Source: an uncultured Clostridium sp.
Lineage (GTDB): Bacteria > Bacillota > Clostridia > UBA1212 > UBA1255
NCBI GenBank assembly: GCA_900543695.1
Contig: UQSG01000009.1
Coordinates: forward strand, 1-64,000
DNA length: 64,000 nucleotides
Reading direction: 5' to 3'
Below are positions 37,102 through 45,157 of this stretch, piece by piece; position 1 is the stretch's first letter; every line of letters starts with the position of its first letter. The notes under the pieces were generated by a model that worked only from the letters and a program-made list of their open reading frames with translations, searched no databases and was not told the DNA's origin. The position numbers and the translations under genes are program-made.

Positions 37102-38920
37102 AAGCATCCCCCTCTCGATAATATTTGCTCTGAATTTCAAAGAGCTGCGCATATTTTCCCGCAAGGTGCAGGAGCTCCTCGTGCGTGCCTTCCTCCGCAA
37201 TCCTGTGATCGCTGATCAGAAAAATCCTGTCGCAGAAGCGAGTGGAGGCCAGGCGGTGGGAAATGTAAACGGAGGTACGGTCCCGTGTCATTTCGTTATA
37301 CTTGCCGTACAGATCCGCTTCCGCAATGGGGTCAAGAGCGGCGGTCGGCTCATCCAGAATGATAAACGGCGCTTTTTTATAAAGAGCGCGGGCCAGCATC
37401 AGCTTTTGCATTTCTCCGCCGGACAGCTCCGCTCCGTCTTCAAAGACGGTTCGGTTTAAATAGGTTTGATAGCCGTTTTTTAAGGAATTGATTTTAGCGG
37501 TCAGCCCCGCTTTCTCGACGCAATCCTTAATTCGTTCCATATCCTGATTTTCCTCTGACTGCGCGACATTGGCGGCTACCGTTCCTGCAAGCGGCGAAAA
37601 GTTCTGAAAAACTGCCGAAAACATCGCATAATAGTCCTGGCGGTTATACGCTCTGATATCCCTTCCGTCAAGTAAAACCCGTCCCTGCGTCGGATCGAAA
37701 AAACCGCAAATCAGTTTGACAAGCGTAGTCTTACCGGCACCGTTGAGCCCGACGACCGCAATTTTTTCGCCGGGATGAATTGTAAAGCTAATATCCTCCA
37801 GTGTGAAGTCTTCCGCTTCCGGATACTTAAAAGACACATTTTCAAGCGTTAGCTCATGTCGGACGCCGGCAGAAGCGGACGGCTTTTCTCCTCCTTCAAA
37901 CCGGAACGGCTCCGGATATTCCAGAAACTCTCTTACCGTAGAAATATCCAGGCTTTGCCGATACAGCGTTGTCATGCTCTCTAAAATTCCGCTTACCCAT
38001 GCCGTAAAGCCGTTAACTGCAGAAAAATACAGAAGAAATGCGGACACGCTCAAGCCTCTTGTCAATACCAGATAAAGCAAAACGCCGTAAGCCAGCCCAT
38101 TGCGCAGAAATGCCAGAATGCAATCCAATATTTTCCCCCATATGTAAATATTGTTGGCGCGGCGGTGAAAAGCAGTATAAGCAGCCATGGCCTTGTCGCT
38201 GATCTCCTGCAGCCATGGCTTCATCCCGAAAATCCGGATATCCTTTGCCGCGGCATAATTTTTGGCCTGCCCGATTTGATACCAGATTTTTGCCGATATT
38301 TCGCCTTCTTCTTCCCGATGGCGGTAGCCGTATCCGGTCAGTTTTTTATTTACGAAATATCCGGTCAGGGCCGTCAGCAATATGACGATCATCAGCCATA
38401 AATTCAGCGATACCAATAAAAATAGATAAATAATAAATCCGATGCTGTTTTTCATAAGCGACGCGAGCGTTTCCCAGATGGCCTCAGTGGCTTCGCGATT
38501 ATTGCTTATTGCCTGCTGCGCTTTGGAACTGAGCCTGATAAACGTTTCGTCTGTCAGGTTGGGATACGACGTGGTGCAGGCCTTTCTGTTGATATCAGCG
38601 ATCAGGACGGAGCGGACGGTGATCCTTCCGTATATCGTATTGGAATCCACATAAGAAGCAGCCGCGGAACAAAACAGAAGCAGCAGGACGAACAGCAGAA
38701 CAGTCGCAATGAATTCCGAAAACGAAGCCTGCCGTTCCAAAACCGACAGGATGGACGGCGATACATAGAGATTCACTAAATTGCCTGCTACAGCAAGAAA
38801 AACCTGCAACAGGCATAATAGTACGACTTTTTTCTCTTTTTCACGCCATGCAAGCGCAATCATATAAGCGGAGCATTGCCACATGTTGTACTTGGGCCTT
38901 GTGCTTTTTTCTTTTTTCAA
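37067..38920 (-). CDS. ABC exporter half, permease-ATPase (first subunit)
   Basis: A 617-residue half-transporter. The N-terminal membrane domain (about residues 30-330) is followed by an ATPase with Walker A GLNGAGKTT, signature LSGGEMQK and Walker B FIILDEPTAALDP. Both ATPase sites of the pair look intact, in contrast to the many heterodimers with one degenerate site. The start is TTG 38920, with AAAGGGGTGG just upstream; no ATG fits as well. It lies 93 bases after the kinase gene in the same direction. Confidence 0.88.
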   Translation of the reverse strand: MKKEKSTRPKYNMWQCSAYMIALAWREKEKKVVLLCLLQVFLAVAGNLVNLYVSPSILSVLERQASFSEFIATVLLFVLLLLFCSAAASYVDSNTIYGRITVRSVLIADINRKACTTSYPNLTDETFIRLSSKAQQAISNNREATEAIWETLASLMKNSIGFIIYLFLLVSLNLWLMIVILLTALTGYFVNKKLTGYGYRHREEEGEISAKIWYQIGQAKNYAAAKDIRIFGMKPWLQEISDKAMAAYTAFHRRANNIYIWGKILDCILAFLRNGLAYGVLLYLVLTRGLSVSAFLLYFSAVNGFTAWVSGILESMTTLYRQSLDISTVREFLEYPEPFRFEGGEKPSASAGVRHELTLENVSFKYPEAEDFTLEDISFTIHPGEKIAVVGLNGAGKTTLVKLICGFFDPTQGRVLLDGRDIRAYNRQDYYAMFSAVFQNFSPLAGTVAANVAQSEENQDMERIKDCVEKAGLTAKINSLKNGYQTYLNRTVFEDGAELSGGEMQKLMLARALYKKAPFIILDEPTAALDPIAEADLYGKYNEMTRDRTSVYISHRLASTRFCDRIFLISDHRIAEEGTHEELLHLAGKYAQLFEIQSKYYREGDAYAKGHKAADLA

Positions 38921-39013
38921 AATTCCACCCCTTTCTGCGGCCTTATTTTATCATGACATCCTTTCCTGTTTTGATTTCGGGGACGAACGGCTCCATTCCG
39001 GTGACGAATTGCC

Positions 39014-39676
39014 TTATTTCTGCGGGATCAGGATTTCTGTGGTAAAGGCGCCGTCCTCGCTGTTTCGATTGATATATCCGTCCAGACGTTCAATAATCGT
39101 ATCCATTCTGATTAAGCCCAGGCCGTGCCCCGGGCCTTTTGTGGTTTGAAATCTTCCGTTTTCCTTCTTCTGCTTTTTTGCAGCAGTAAAATTGGTAAAG
39201 GAAATATAAAGCTGCGTGTTTTTCATATCCATATAGATACGGATCAGCCGCTTTCCTTCTGGCAGCGTCAAACTGGCTTCAATTGCGTTATCGAAAAGAT
39301 TCCCGATGATTACGCACAAATCAAGCTCTGATATTCTCAAAGCAATCGGGATAAAAACATCGGCCTTCACGGGGACGTTCCTTGATTTTGCCAGAGAGAT
39401 TTTGCTGTTGAGAATGGCGTCTGCCATCGGATTTCCCGTTTTCACGACAGGATCTACCGCGGATAAATCCGTTTCTAATTCATCCAGATACCTTTTTATC
39501 GCGTCCATATCTCCGCTTGCCGCATAGGCCTTCAGAACCTGGATATGATTTCGGTAATCATGACGCCAGCCGCGGATCTGTTTATACATATTTTCGACCT
39601 CTGCATAATGGACTTCAATCAGCTCCCGCTGATAAGCGGCCAGGCGCTTGTCAATCTGCTTTGAAAAAATTTTCAT
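39014..39676 (-). CDS. GHKL-type sensor histidine kinase without membrane domain
   Basis: A 220-residue AgrC-like kinase reduced to its catalytic part. The phosphoacceptor region is WRHDYRNHIQVL (His about 38), the N-box DNAIEAS, and the G-box GPGHGLGLIRM. Family members normally carry five to seven membrane helices in front; none is present here, and ATG 39676 has GGAGG 6 bases upstream, so this is a genuine start rather than a truncation by frameshift. The signal must therefore come from a soluble ligand, a partner protein, or the transporter. It starts 11 bases after the response regulator gene. Confidence 0.85.
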   Translation of the reverse strand: MKIFSKQIDKRLAAYQRELIEVHYAEVENMYKQIRGWRHDYRNHIQVLKAYAASGDMDAIKRYLDELETDLSAVDPVVKTGNPMADAILNSKISLAKSRNVPVKADVFIPIALRISELDLCVIIGNLFDNAIEASLTLPEGKRLIRIYMDMKNTQLYISFTNFTAAKKQKKENGRFQTTKGPGHGLGLIRMDTIIERLDGYINRNSEDGAFTTEILIPQK

Positions 39677-39687
39677 GGATGCCTCCG

Positions 39688-40386
39688 TTATGCGTGTTTA
39701 ATAAACGCCCTGTTTAAAGGCTCGTAATGACCTCTGGGCAGCGGAAGGACCGTTCCGTCAGACAGAAAAACGTCGCTTTTGGAGATTCTGTCAATATAAG
39801 AAAGATTTACGATATAAGAGCGGGCCATCCTGTAAAAGCGTTCGTCTAGTTCCTGCTCGAGCGCTCCGAGCGTCTTTTTCACGGTGTAATTGCTTTTGGC
39901 ATGGATCGTTACATAATTTTTCTGTACCTCAAGGTATTTGATCTCATAGAGCGGAATGCGTACCGCTTCCCCTGATGAGGAAAGAAACAGGGCTTTTTCG
40001 TTTTTCCTGATTTTTATTACAGCGCGGTTCAGAACCTCGTGCAGCTTCTCCTCGCTTACCGGCTTTATCAGATAATGCAGCGCTGCAACGTCGTAGCCCT
40101 CCGCAATATAATCTGTGTATCCCGTAATAAACACAATCTGTACCGCATCGTTTTCTTTTCGGATGCTTCTGGCAAGCGCCACGCCGTTCATGGACTGCAT
40201 TTCAATATCCAGCAGCAGGATATCGTAATCCTTTTGCTCTGCATACTGAAACAGAAAGCTTTCCGCAGAGGGGAAGGCTTCGAGGCTCAGCGGTATGTTT
40301 TCTTTTGCCGCCCATTTGCTGACAACAGATGCGATATATTTTGCATCTTCATTCCGGTCGTCGCAGATCGCTATTTTGTATCCCAT
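39688..40386 (-). CDS. LytTR-family response regulator
   Basis: A 232-residue regulator. The receiver domain (residues 1-120) has the acidic pair CDD, the phosphoacceptor Asp in ILLLDIEM and the switch Lys in LIKPV. The LytTR DNA-binding domain follows (about 135-232; IKYLEVQKNYVTIHAKS, FYRMARSYIVNL). Such regulators control bacteriocin, competence or virulence genes. It is the first gene of the four-gene operon. The ribosome site before ATG 40386 is weak (GATAAG). Confidence 0.9.
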   Translation of the reverse strand: MGYKIAICDDRNEDAKYIASVVSKWAAKENIPLSLEAFPSAESFLFQYAEQKDYDILLLDIEMQSMNGVALARSIRKENDAVQIVFITGYTDYIAEGYDVAALHYLIKPVSEEKLHEVLNRAVIKIRKNEKALFLSSSGEAVRIPLYEIKYLEVQKNYVTIHAKSNYTVKKTLGALEQELDERFYRMARSYIVNLSYIDRISKSDVFLSDGTVLPLPRGHYEPLNRAFIKHA

Positions 40387-40799
40387 TTCTTATCGACCAT
40401 ATGCGCGGACGTTTGTTTTGACGCAGGCCGTTTATGCATGATCCTAAGATTTATGCAAAGCCCCGGCATAGGGGAGCGTCTGCCTGTCCTGCGCGTCATA
40501 AGGGAACACCTCGCTTTCTTTGGTTTCATTATACAACAAATTTTGAATGAATCATAGCGGGGCAGGGAAGTGACGCTTTGCAGTTATGATTTCATTGCAG
40601 TTTTACTTTCTGCTTGAAGTTCTTTTGATTTCCAGCAGTCTGATAAAATTTTAAAACAAAGAAGCATCCGCCGGCTCAGGCAGTTATTTCATTTTGAGCT
40701 TACAAATACAAAAGCGACATGGCGATACCTCCCAGATACCGCCATGCCCTTAAAAATGAGTAACCTTAGTAGTCCTCCGCCGATTTCTTTTCAAAAGTT
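40387..40799. other. intergenic region with promoter and terminator
   Basis: 413 bases. It holds a minus-strand -10 (TATAAT at 40533-40528) without a good -35, as expected for an activated promoter of the LytTR operon, about 140 bases before its start codon. A hairpin at 40718-40746 is listed separately. The piece 40560-40700 shows nothing recognisable. Confidence 0.5.
40718..40746 (-). terminator. terminator after DUF1266 gene
   Basis: CATGGCG (40718-40724) pairs with CGCCATG (40740-40746); on the minus strand the stem is followed by TCGCTTTTG. It ends the minus-strand operon at 40800-43615. Confidence 0.55.
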
Positions 40800-41978
40800 T
40801 TACCATATGAAGCCGATTTTTCTCTGTGCAGGCCAAGGGCAATCCCGCCATTGGCCGCTGTCTTGCTCTGCTTTTCCAGTCAACAGATCTGTGGCGGCGT
40901 CTGCAATGTAGCCCAGGTAACTTCCAGCGGAGCTGTCACCGCATAGCAATTTCCACATAAGACCGCCAAAAAGATAAGACTGAGCAAATTCACGCCAGCT
41001 ATGCAGCTCCTCCACAACCTTTTGGGAGAGATCCCAGAGAATACCAATAGCCTCGCTTTCCGTGAGCCAGCCTAAATAGCATCCCCAACGGGTCAGCATC
41101 GCCGCCCGGCCAATATCCCATCCAGCCATAAAGCCAGGGGCATATTGACTTTTATATCGTTGTGCAAACCGCCATGCCCGCCTGGTAGACTCACGGCCAT
41201 CCTCGTCCATGGTTTCGTCCATCAGTTCCTCAGGCGAGGATGCCTCACTATAAAGCTGGTACCGCAGGATATAGCCCTCCTGTGCTAAATAGCGGATCAT
41301 ATCCAGCAGATCGCTGCGGCCATTGATTCCCCAGGAGCGGCGTACAAGAGATACGACCTTCTGTTCCATGACTGGGATATGTTCCTCTACATCCATACTA
41401 TACAGATTGTGGTCGTTAAGTGTCGATACAATACCAGATAGCAAGATGCCAAAGCGCTCCCATTTTGTGTCATTTTTTTGGTAAGGGACCGGCTCTGGTT
41501 CAGGGATGGCCTCAAGCCGGGCCATTGTTTCCTCCAAGGTAATATAAAGGTTCTGCTCCAGCTCTAAATTCCATACGAGTTCTTCCTCTTCGTCGCCATC
41601 CTCCATCTCCAGCATTTCCAGAGCCGCCGCGAGAACGCCCATATCTTCTCCAAACAGCTGCCCCATCAGGTTCTCTGTAGTGGAAGCCGTAGTCTCAGCA
41701 ACTTTCTCATGGACCATTTTTTGTAATAGTTCCTCGTTGACGGCCATTTGTGCCATACCATCGGCCCCGAATATCTGACCAAGAATTTCTACTTGCCGCT
41801 CAGTGGCTGCATGGATCTGTTCCTCTGCCTCAGCAGCAGATAGTGATGCTTCTTTTTCAGAGCTGGAAACCTCGATGCTATTAACCAGTTCCTCGCTTCT
41901 TTCAAAGGTCTTTTTCATTGCAGCGGCGGCCTTCTCACTGGCTTGCTGCGCCCGTTTCCTAATTTCGTTTATATCCAT
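40800..41978 (-). CDS. DUF1266 domain protein
   Basis: A 392-residue soluble protein. The N-terminal 100 residues are charged and helical, probably coiled coil (MDINEIRKRAQQASEKAAAAMKK). The C-terminal 200 residues match DUF1266, with SWGINGRSDLLDMIRYL, AWDIGRAAMLTRWG-like GWDIGRAAML and HSWREFAQSYLFGG. The function of DUF1266 is unknown; I recall it near toxin-immunity and secretion loci. ATG 41978 has AGGAGG 12 bases upstream; an in-frame ATG at 41999 overlaps the end of the preceding gene. Last gene of a four-gene operon. Confidence 0.75.
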   Translation of the reverse strand: MDINEIRKRAQQASEKAAAAMKKTFERSEELVNSIEVSSSEKEASLSAAEAEEQIHAATERQVEILGQIFGADGMAQMAVNEELLQKMVHEKVAETTASTTENLMGQLFGEDMGVLAAALEMLEMEDGDEEEELVWNLELEQNLYITLEETMARLEAIPEPEPVPYQKNDTKWERFGILLSGIVSTLNDHNLYSMDVEEHIPVMEQKVVSLVRRSWGINGRSDLLDMIRYLAQEGYILRYQLYSEASSPEELMDETMDEDGRESTRRAWRFAQRYKSQYAPGFMAGWDIGRAAMLTRWGCYLGWLTESEAIGILWDLSQKVVEELHSWREFAQSYLFGGLMWKLLCGDSSAGSYLGYIADAATDLLTGKAEQDSGQWRDCPWPAQRKIGFIW

Positions 41979-41982
41979 CTTT

Positions 41983-42156
41983 TTATCTGTCCTCCTCATC
42001 AGGGGAGAGCGTATGCCATACCGGAGGTTTTTGGCGGCGTGAAAACAGCTTTTTGATCCATCTTAATATTGTTTCTATAAAATGAAACCACAGATTACCA
42101 AATATAAATACCACCAAAAGGAACAGCAGGCTCACTCCAATTTCTACAAAAGGCAT
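41983..42156 (-). CDS. small single-helix membrane protein
   Basis: A 57-residue protein with one membrane helix (VEIGVSLLFLLVVFIFGNLWF) and a basic then acidic tail. ATG 42156 has AAAGTGAG 6 bases upstream. It lies between two unknown genes of the same operon and overlaps both slightly. No family is recognised; a partner or anchor for the neighbouring proteins is possible. Confidence 0.6.
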   Translation of the reverse strand: MPFVEIGVSLLFLLVVFIFGNLWFHFIETILRWIKKLFSRRQKPPVWHTLSPDEEDR

Positions 42157-42163
42157 TTTTAAC

Positions 42164-42649
42164 TCACTTTGCTGCAAATCTGTTCATAAAGAAGTCAGTA
42201 AAAGCGGCCAACTCCTCGTCCTGCGACACATAGACATACAGCTTTTCATCTTCCAGCCAATCATAGGCATTGATACCGATATACCCTTTTTTGTCTGGGT
42301 AAATGATAAACGCATCTGTAGGGTACTTGCTGCGATAGGCTTTCAAAATTTCAGAGCGACGATAGTAGGTCGGATCACCACAGCCGGAAAGATCGGGTAC
42401 CGTGGGAACGACCACAATCGTTTGACTGGCCTCGCTCCAGCCGACAATTAAATTTCCGATTTTCGTTTTACTTCCATGAACAAATCCATAATTGAAGCGG
42501 CTTACATCTTCGGTATATCCGAAAATCAGCCTATAATTGTCCCCGCCTTCAACGACCTGGTTAAACAGAGCACGCATTTTCATCGCATTTGCATTGCTCT
42601 TTTCCATATCAATTTCCGGCCCCTTAAACAACTTGCTGAAAAAACTCAT
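42164..42649 (-). CDS. conserved-looking hypothetical protein
   Basis: A 161-residue soluble alpha/beta protein; I do not recognise the family. It starts with an amphipathic MSFFSKLFKG segment, has a central YRLIFGYTEDVSRFNYGFVHG region and ends with helix AAFTDFFMNRFAAK. ATG 42649 follows GGAGG. It is second in the operon behind the GAD-like/DUF1851 gene, so a shared role is likely. Confidence 0.65.
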   Translation of the reverse strand: MSFFSKLFKGPEIDMEKSNANAMKMRALFNQVVEGGDNYRLIFGYTEDVSRFNYGFVHGSKTKIGNLIVGWSEASQTIVVVPTVPDLSGCGDPTYYRRSEILKAYRSKYPTDAFIIYPDKKGYIGINAYDWLEDEKLYVYVSQDEELAAFTDFFMNRFAAK

Positions 42650-42697
42650 ACCTTTTTCCTCCTAAATATTTATTTTTGAAAGTGAATGGCGATCAAT

Positions 42698-43615
42698 CTA
42701 TTCCTCCGACAAAACACATTCCATCTCCGACAGACTCAGCCCGCGGATCAATAGGTAGTCGCCTCTTGTTTCTAAAATGTAGGGCTGCAGCCGCTTTAAA
42801 GCCTTGTGATACTCCAAAAAGCCGAGGCTTTCCTCTTCTGTCAAGCTAACAAAAGTCAGCGCCCACAGCGAAACCGTTTCTCCCTCGATCTCGTATAGCG
42901 TTTCTGGTGCTGCTGGCAGGATGGTATCTACAGTTTCCGAAAAGGGAAAGCTAACCATTAAACCACCGTTCTCCAATTCAAATACATGGGGATTAGCTTC
43001 ATAGGCTTGCGACCACATATCATCAGGCTCTGCATCGCCAGAATTGTCTGCTTGCATTTCAAATAATAAGTGCTGATGAACAACGGCATTTCCTTTTTCG
43101 ATATATTGAATGGACTCGGTTCCGCCAAACGCCAAAGCTGGAGCAAAGAAAAAAATCTCATTCTCTGCAAGGCCGCCATGTTTAGCAGATGCCTCTTGGA
43201 ATAAATCTACTCGCAAAAATTGTTCCACAAATTTTTCTGCGGGAAGGATACGCTCAAAAAAATCGGAAAAACTGGTAGAAAAGCTCCCCGACCTGCGGTA
43301 GTGAATATCAAGCAGACACATATCGTCGGCTGTTTCAGATCGCTTGCGGTAAATAAAAAGTGTTCCAAATCCAGTCATCAAAATGGGAAAACAATCTTCC
43401 TGCTCCCCCAGCCAAAGTGTGAGCGTATCAACATAATCCGTAGGATCTATAATTTTCAGCAATCCTCCGCCATAATTTCCGAAGCCGTATTTCTGCCAAA
43501 AGTCAAGGAGCTCTGTCGGTAATTTTCCTTGAAATTGTTCCAGCATTTCAGCGGCAGGCTTTCGCAAGTCATTACCCGGTGGATATTTGTTTACGAACAG
43601 ATCAAATCCTTTCAT
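42698..43615 (-). CDS. GAD-like plus DUF1851 domain protein (immunity-like)
   Basis: A 305-residue soluble protein. The N-terminal half fits the GAD-like domain (KLPTELLDFWQKYGFGNYGGGLL, MTGFGTLFIY). Residues about 140-190 fit DUF1851, with LFQEASAKHGGLAENEIFFFAPALAFGG, a pattern found in Tdi1-type immunity proteins of type VI toxins. A C-terminal 100 residues is unassigned. No matching toxin is in the window, so this is either an orphan immunity gene or a related intracellular protein. ATG 43615 follows AAAGGAG. Confidence 0.75.
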   Translation of the reverse strand: MKGFDLFVNKYPPGNDLRKPAAEMLEQFQGKLPTELLDFWQKYGFGNYGGGLLKIIDPTDYVDTLTLWLGEQEDCFPILMTGFGTLFIYRKRSETADDMCLLDIHYRRSGSFSTSFSDFFERILPAEKFVEQFLRVDLFQEASAKHGGLAENEIFFFAPALAFGGTESIQYIEKGNAVVHQHLLFEMQADNSGDAEPDDMWSQAYEANPHVFELENGGLMVSFPFSETVDTILPAAPETLYEIEGETVSLWALTFVSLTEEESLGFLEYHKALKRLQPYILETRGDYLLIRGLSLSEMECVLSEE

Positions 43616-43762
43616 CGTGTGTTCTCCTTTGCTTGATTTTAATTCCTATAACTATAAAATAAAAATAAACAATAAAAATTGTTTTTATTTTGAGTAAAGT
43701 AAAATCCATCTGAATATGATGCCGAAACATAATATTCGGACGGATTTTTTTATTCCTACTCA

Positions 43763-44383
43763 TCAGGGAGTGGAGTCTGTTTTCAATTTTTCCAAGGCAT
43801 CCACAATCGCATTCAGCTGAAAATCAACCGTTTCATCAGCGGCCTCAGGAACAAACAAGGGAAGCGTATCGGGGATAGCTCTGCGTACAACCATCGCTGT
43901 CAAACTTAAATTCGTAAATAGATTGATCCTTGCTGTATCTGCCCTTATTCCAAAGTTTTCTAAAATTTCTCCAAAAAGACGAAGTTGCTTTTGGCGGAAC
44001 ACTTGATAGCTTTCCTTTGATAGACGCTTGAAAATGAGCTGTTGTTCTTCAATCGTTAAAACAGCAATTCCATTTTTTTCTCCATAACAACAGGCGTGGA
44101 GAAATTGTTTCACTGCGTCACGCCAGCTTAAAGTTGGATCGGCCATCAGCGTTTGTACATATTTAATGATTTTGGGCTGCTGCAAGTAAAGCGTTTCAAC
44201 AATCAAATCTTCTTTCGTTGCGAAAAAGGAATAAAAGAAAGTTCGCGAAATACCAACTTTTTTATATACTTGTTCCACGGTTGTATGTTGTATGCCTTGT
44301 TTTGCCATCAGTTCAAGTCCAACTGTAACAAGCTGCATTCTAATACGTTCTCTGTCCTCGTCAGAATAAGCAACCTTTGGCAC
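43763..44383 (-). CDS. TetR/AcrR-family regulator
   Basis: A 206-residue regulator with the TetR helix-turn-helix at residues about 10-55 (GLELMAKQGIQHTTVEQVYKKVGISRTFFYSFFATKEDLI) and a variable ligand-binding domain. The start is GTG 44383 with AAGGAGGTG 7 bases upstream. It is a lone gene between the immunity-like operon and the mobile island; its target may lie on either side. A+T content rises from here on. Confidence 0.88.
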   Translation of the reverse strand: MPKVAYSDEDRERIRMQLVTVGLELMAKQGIQHTTVEQVYKKVGISRTFFYSFFATKEDLIVETLYLQQPKIIKYVQTLMADPTLSWRDAVKQFLHACCYGEKNGIAVLTIEEQQLIFKRLSKESYQVFRQKQLRLFGEILENFGIRADTARINLFTNLSLTAMVVRRAIPDTLPLFVPEAADETVDFQLNAIVDALEKLKTDSTP

Positions 44384-44626
44384 TTCATCACCTCCTTACA
44401 ATAAAAACAAATTATAAATTTTGACTTTATTTTATCACGTTGAATAAGATAACACAAGAGCGAAATATCGCCGCTCTGATATTCTCAAACGCTGATACTT
44501 CCGGAAACCGCACATTTTGACAAGCAGGGCAAAATGTAAAAAAAGCTTGTTGGGGAGCCTCCTTAAACCCGGCTGTGTGGTAAGCTCCGTCAAAGACTAC
44601 GCTTACTACTTCGGCTTCTCCCCATA

Positions 44627-44820
44627 AAGGACACACTGACCGGTGCCAATTCCGTCCTGCTTTCCTATGTGAACAGCAAGATTGAAGAACTGGACGGCCG
44701 CAATCAGGAACTCGTCCAAAAAAGTGCGGCGCTGAATGTGAAAATAGTCAGCCCAGAACAGGTCAAAGAAATTTACGGCTATCTGGACACATAGGATGAA
44801 GTGAACTTTGACGACAAGCG
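44627..44820 (+). pseudogene. C-terminal remnant of a large serine recombinase
   Basis: The plus strand reads KDTLTGANSVLLSYVNSKIEELDGRN, an Ala/Leu coiled coil, then VSPEQVKEIYGYLDT, TAG, DEVNFDDKR. Tn4451-type recombinases have a tryptophan in the corresponding YLDxWDxVSFDDKR motif, so TGG has become TAG (44793-44795). No catalytic domain is left. It is the decayed tail of an earlier mobile element at the edge of the island. Confidence 0.65.
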
Positions 44821-45073
44821 GAATACCAATTTTGTAAATATCTTGCTGAGAATACTGCGCTGAAAAATCTCAAAAACGTATCGGCAAGATATATATACTC
44901 GTATGTTGAAAGCCTTTTCGACAGAGAATGCAAAACAGTTATATCTGTACCGAGCTATCAGCAATCAGATACTACGAAAGTTTGACGCACAGTAAAAAAA
45001 CATTTTGCCGCTAAACAAGGAGCCTGGAATATTCGAAAAGATGGAGCAAACTGAAAAGCATATTAAAAAAACA

Positions 45074-45100
45074 ACGGAGGTACAGGTTAAAATCCGTACC
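45074..45100 (-). terminator. possible terminator of serine recombinase gene
   Basis: GGTAC (45079-45083) pairs with GTACC (45096-45100), with alternative pairing ACGGA/TCCGT; the minus strand continues into TCCGTTGTTTTTTT. It lies about 60 bases after the recombinase stop. Confidence 0.4.
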
Positions 45101-45157
45101 CCGTCATTTTTCTTTTACTACGCAATCTCATTGAGAAAAACAGCAAACCCGAACGTT

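Larger units (their letters stand above)
44384..45157. other. remnant-rich region without intact gene
   Basis: It contains the serine recombinase remnant at 44627-44820. Next to it, 44845-44985 reads in one frame as a 46-codon protein-like piece (LKNLKNVSARYIYSYVESLF) without a start signal. A hairpin at 45074-45100 could end the recombinase transcript on the minus strand. A minus-strand frame at 44427-44636 has cysteine motifs but no ribosome site. Confidence 0.5.

Noticed and set aside
35215..40386. Bacteriocin cluster
   Set aside because: No precursor peptide with a double-glycine leader, modification enzyme or peptidase domain could be found.
44427..44636. Minus-strand 69-residue protein with CPxC motifs
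   Set aside because: No start signal and no family recognised; within a region of debris.
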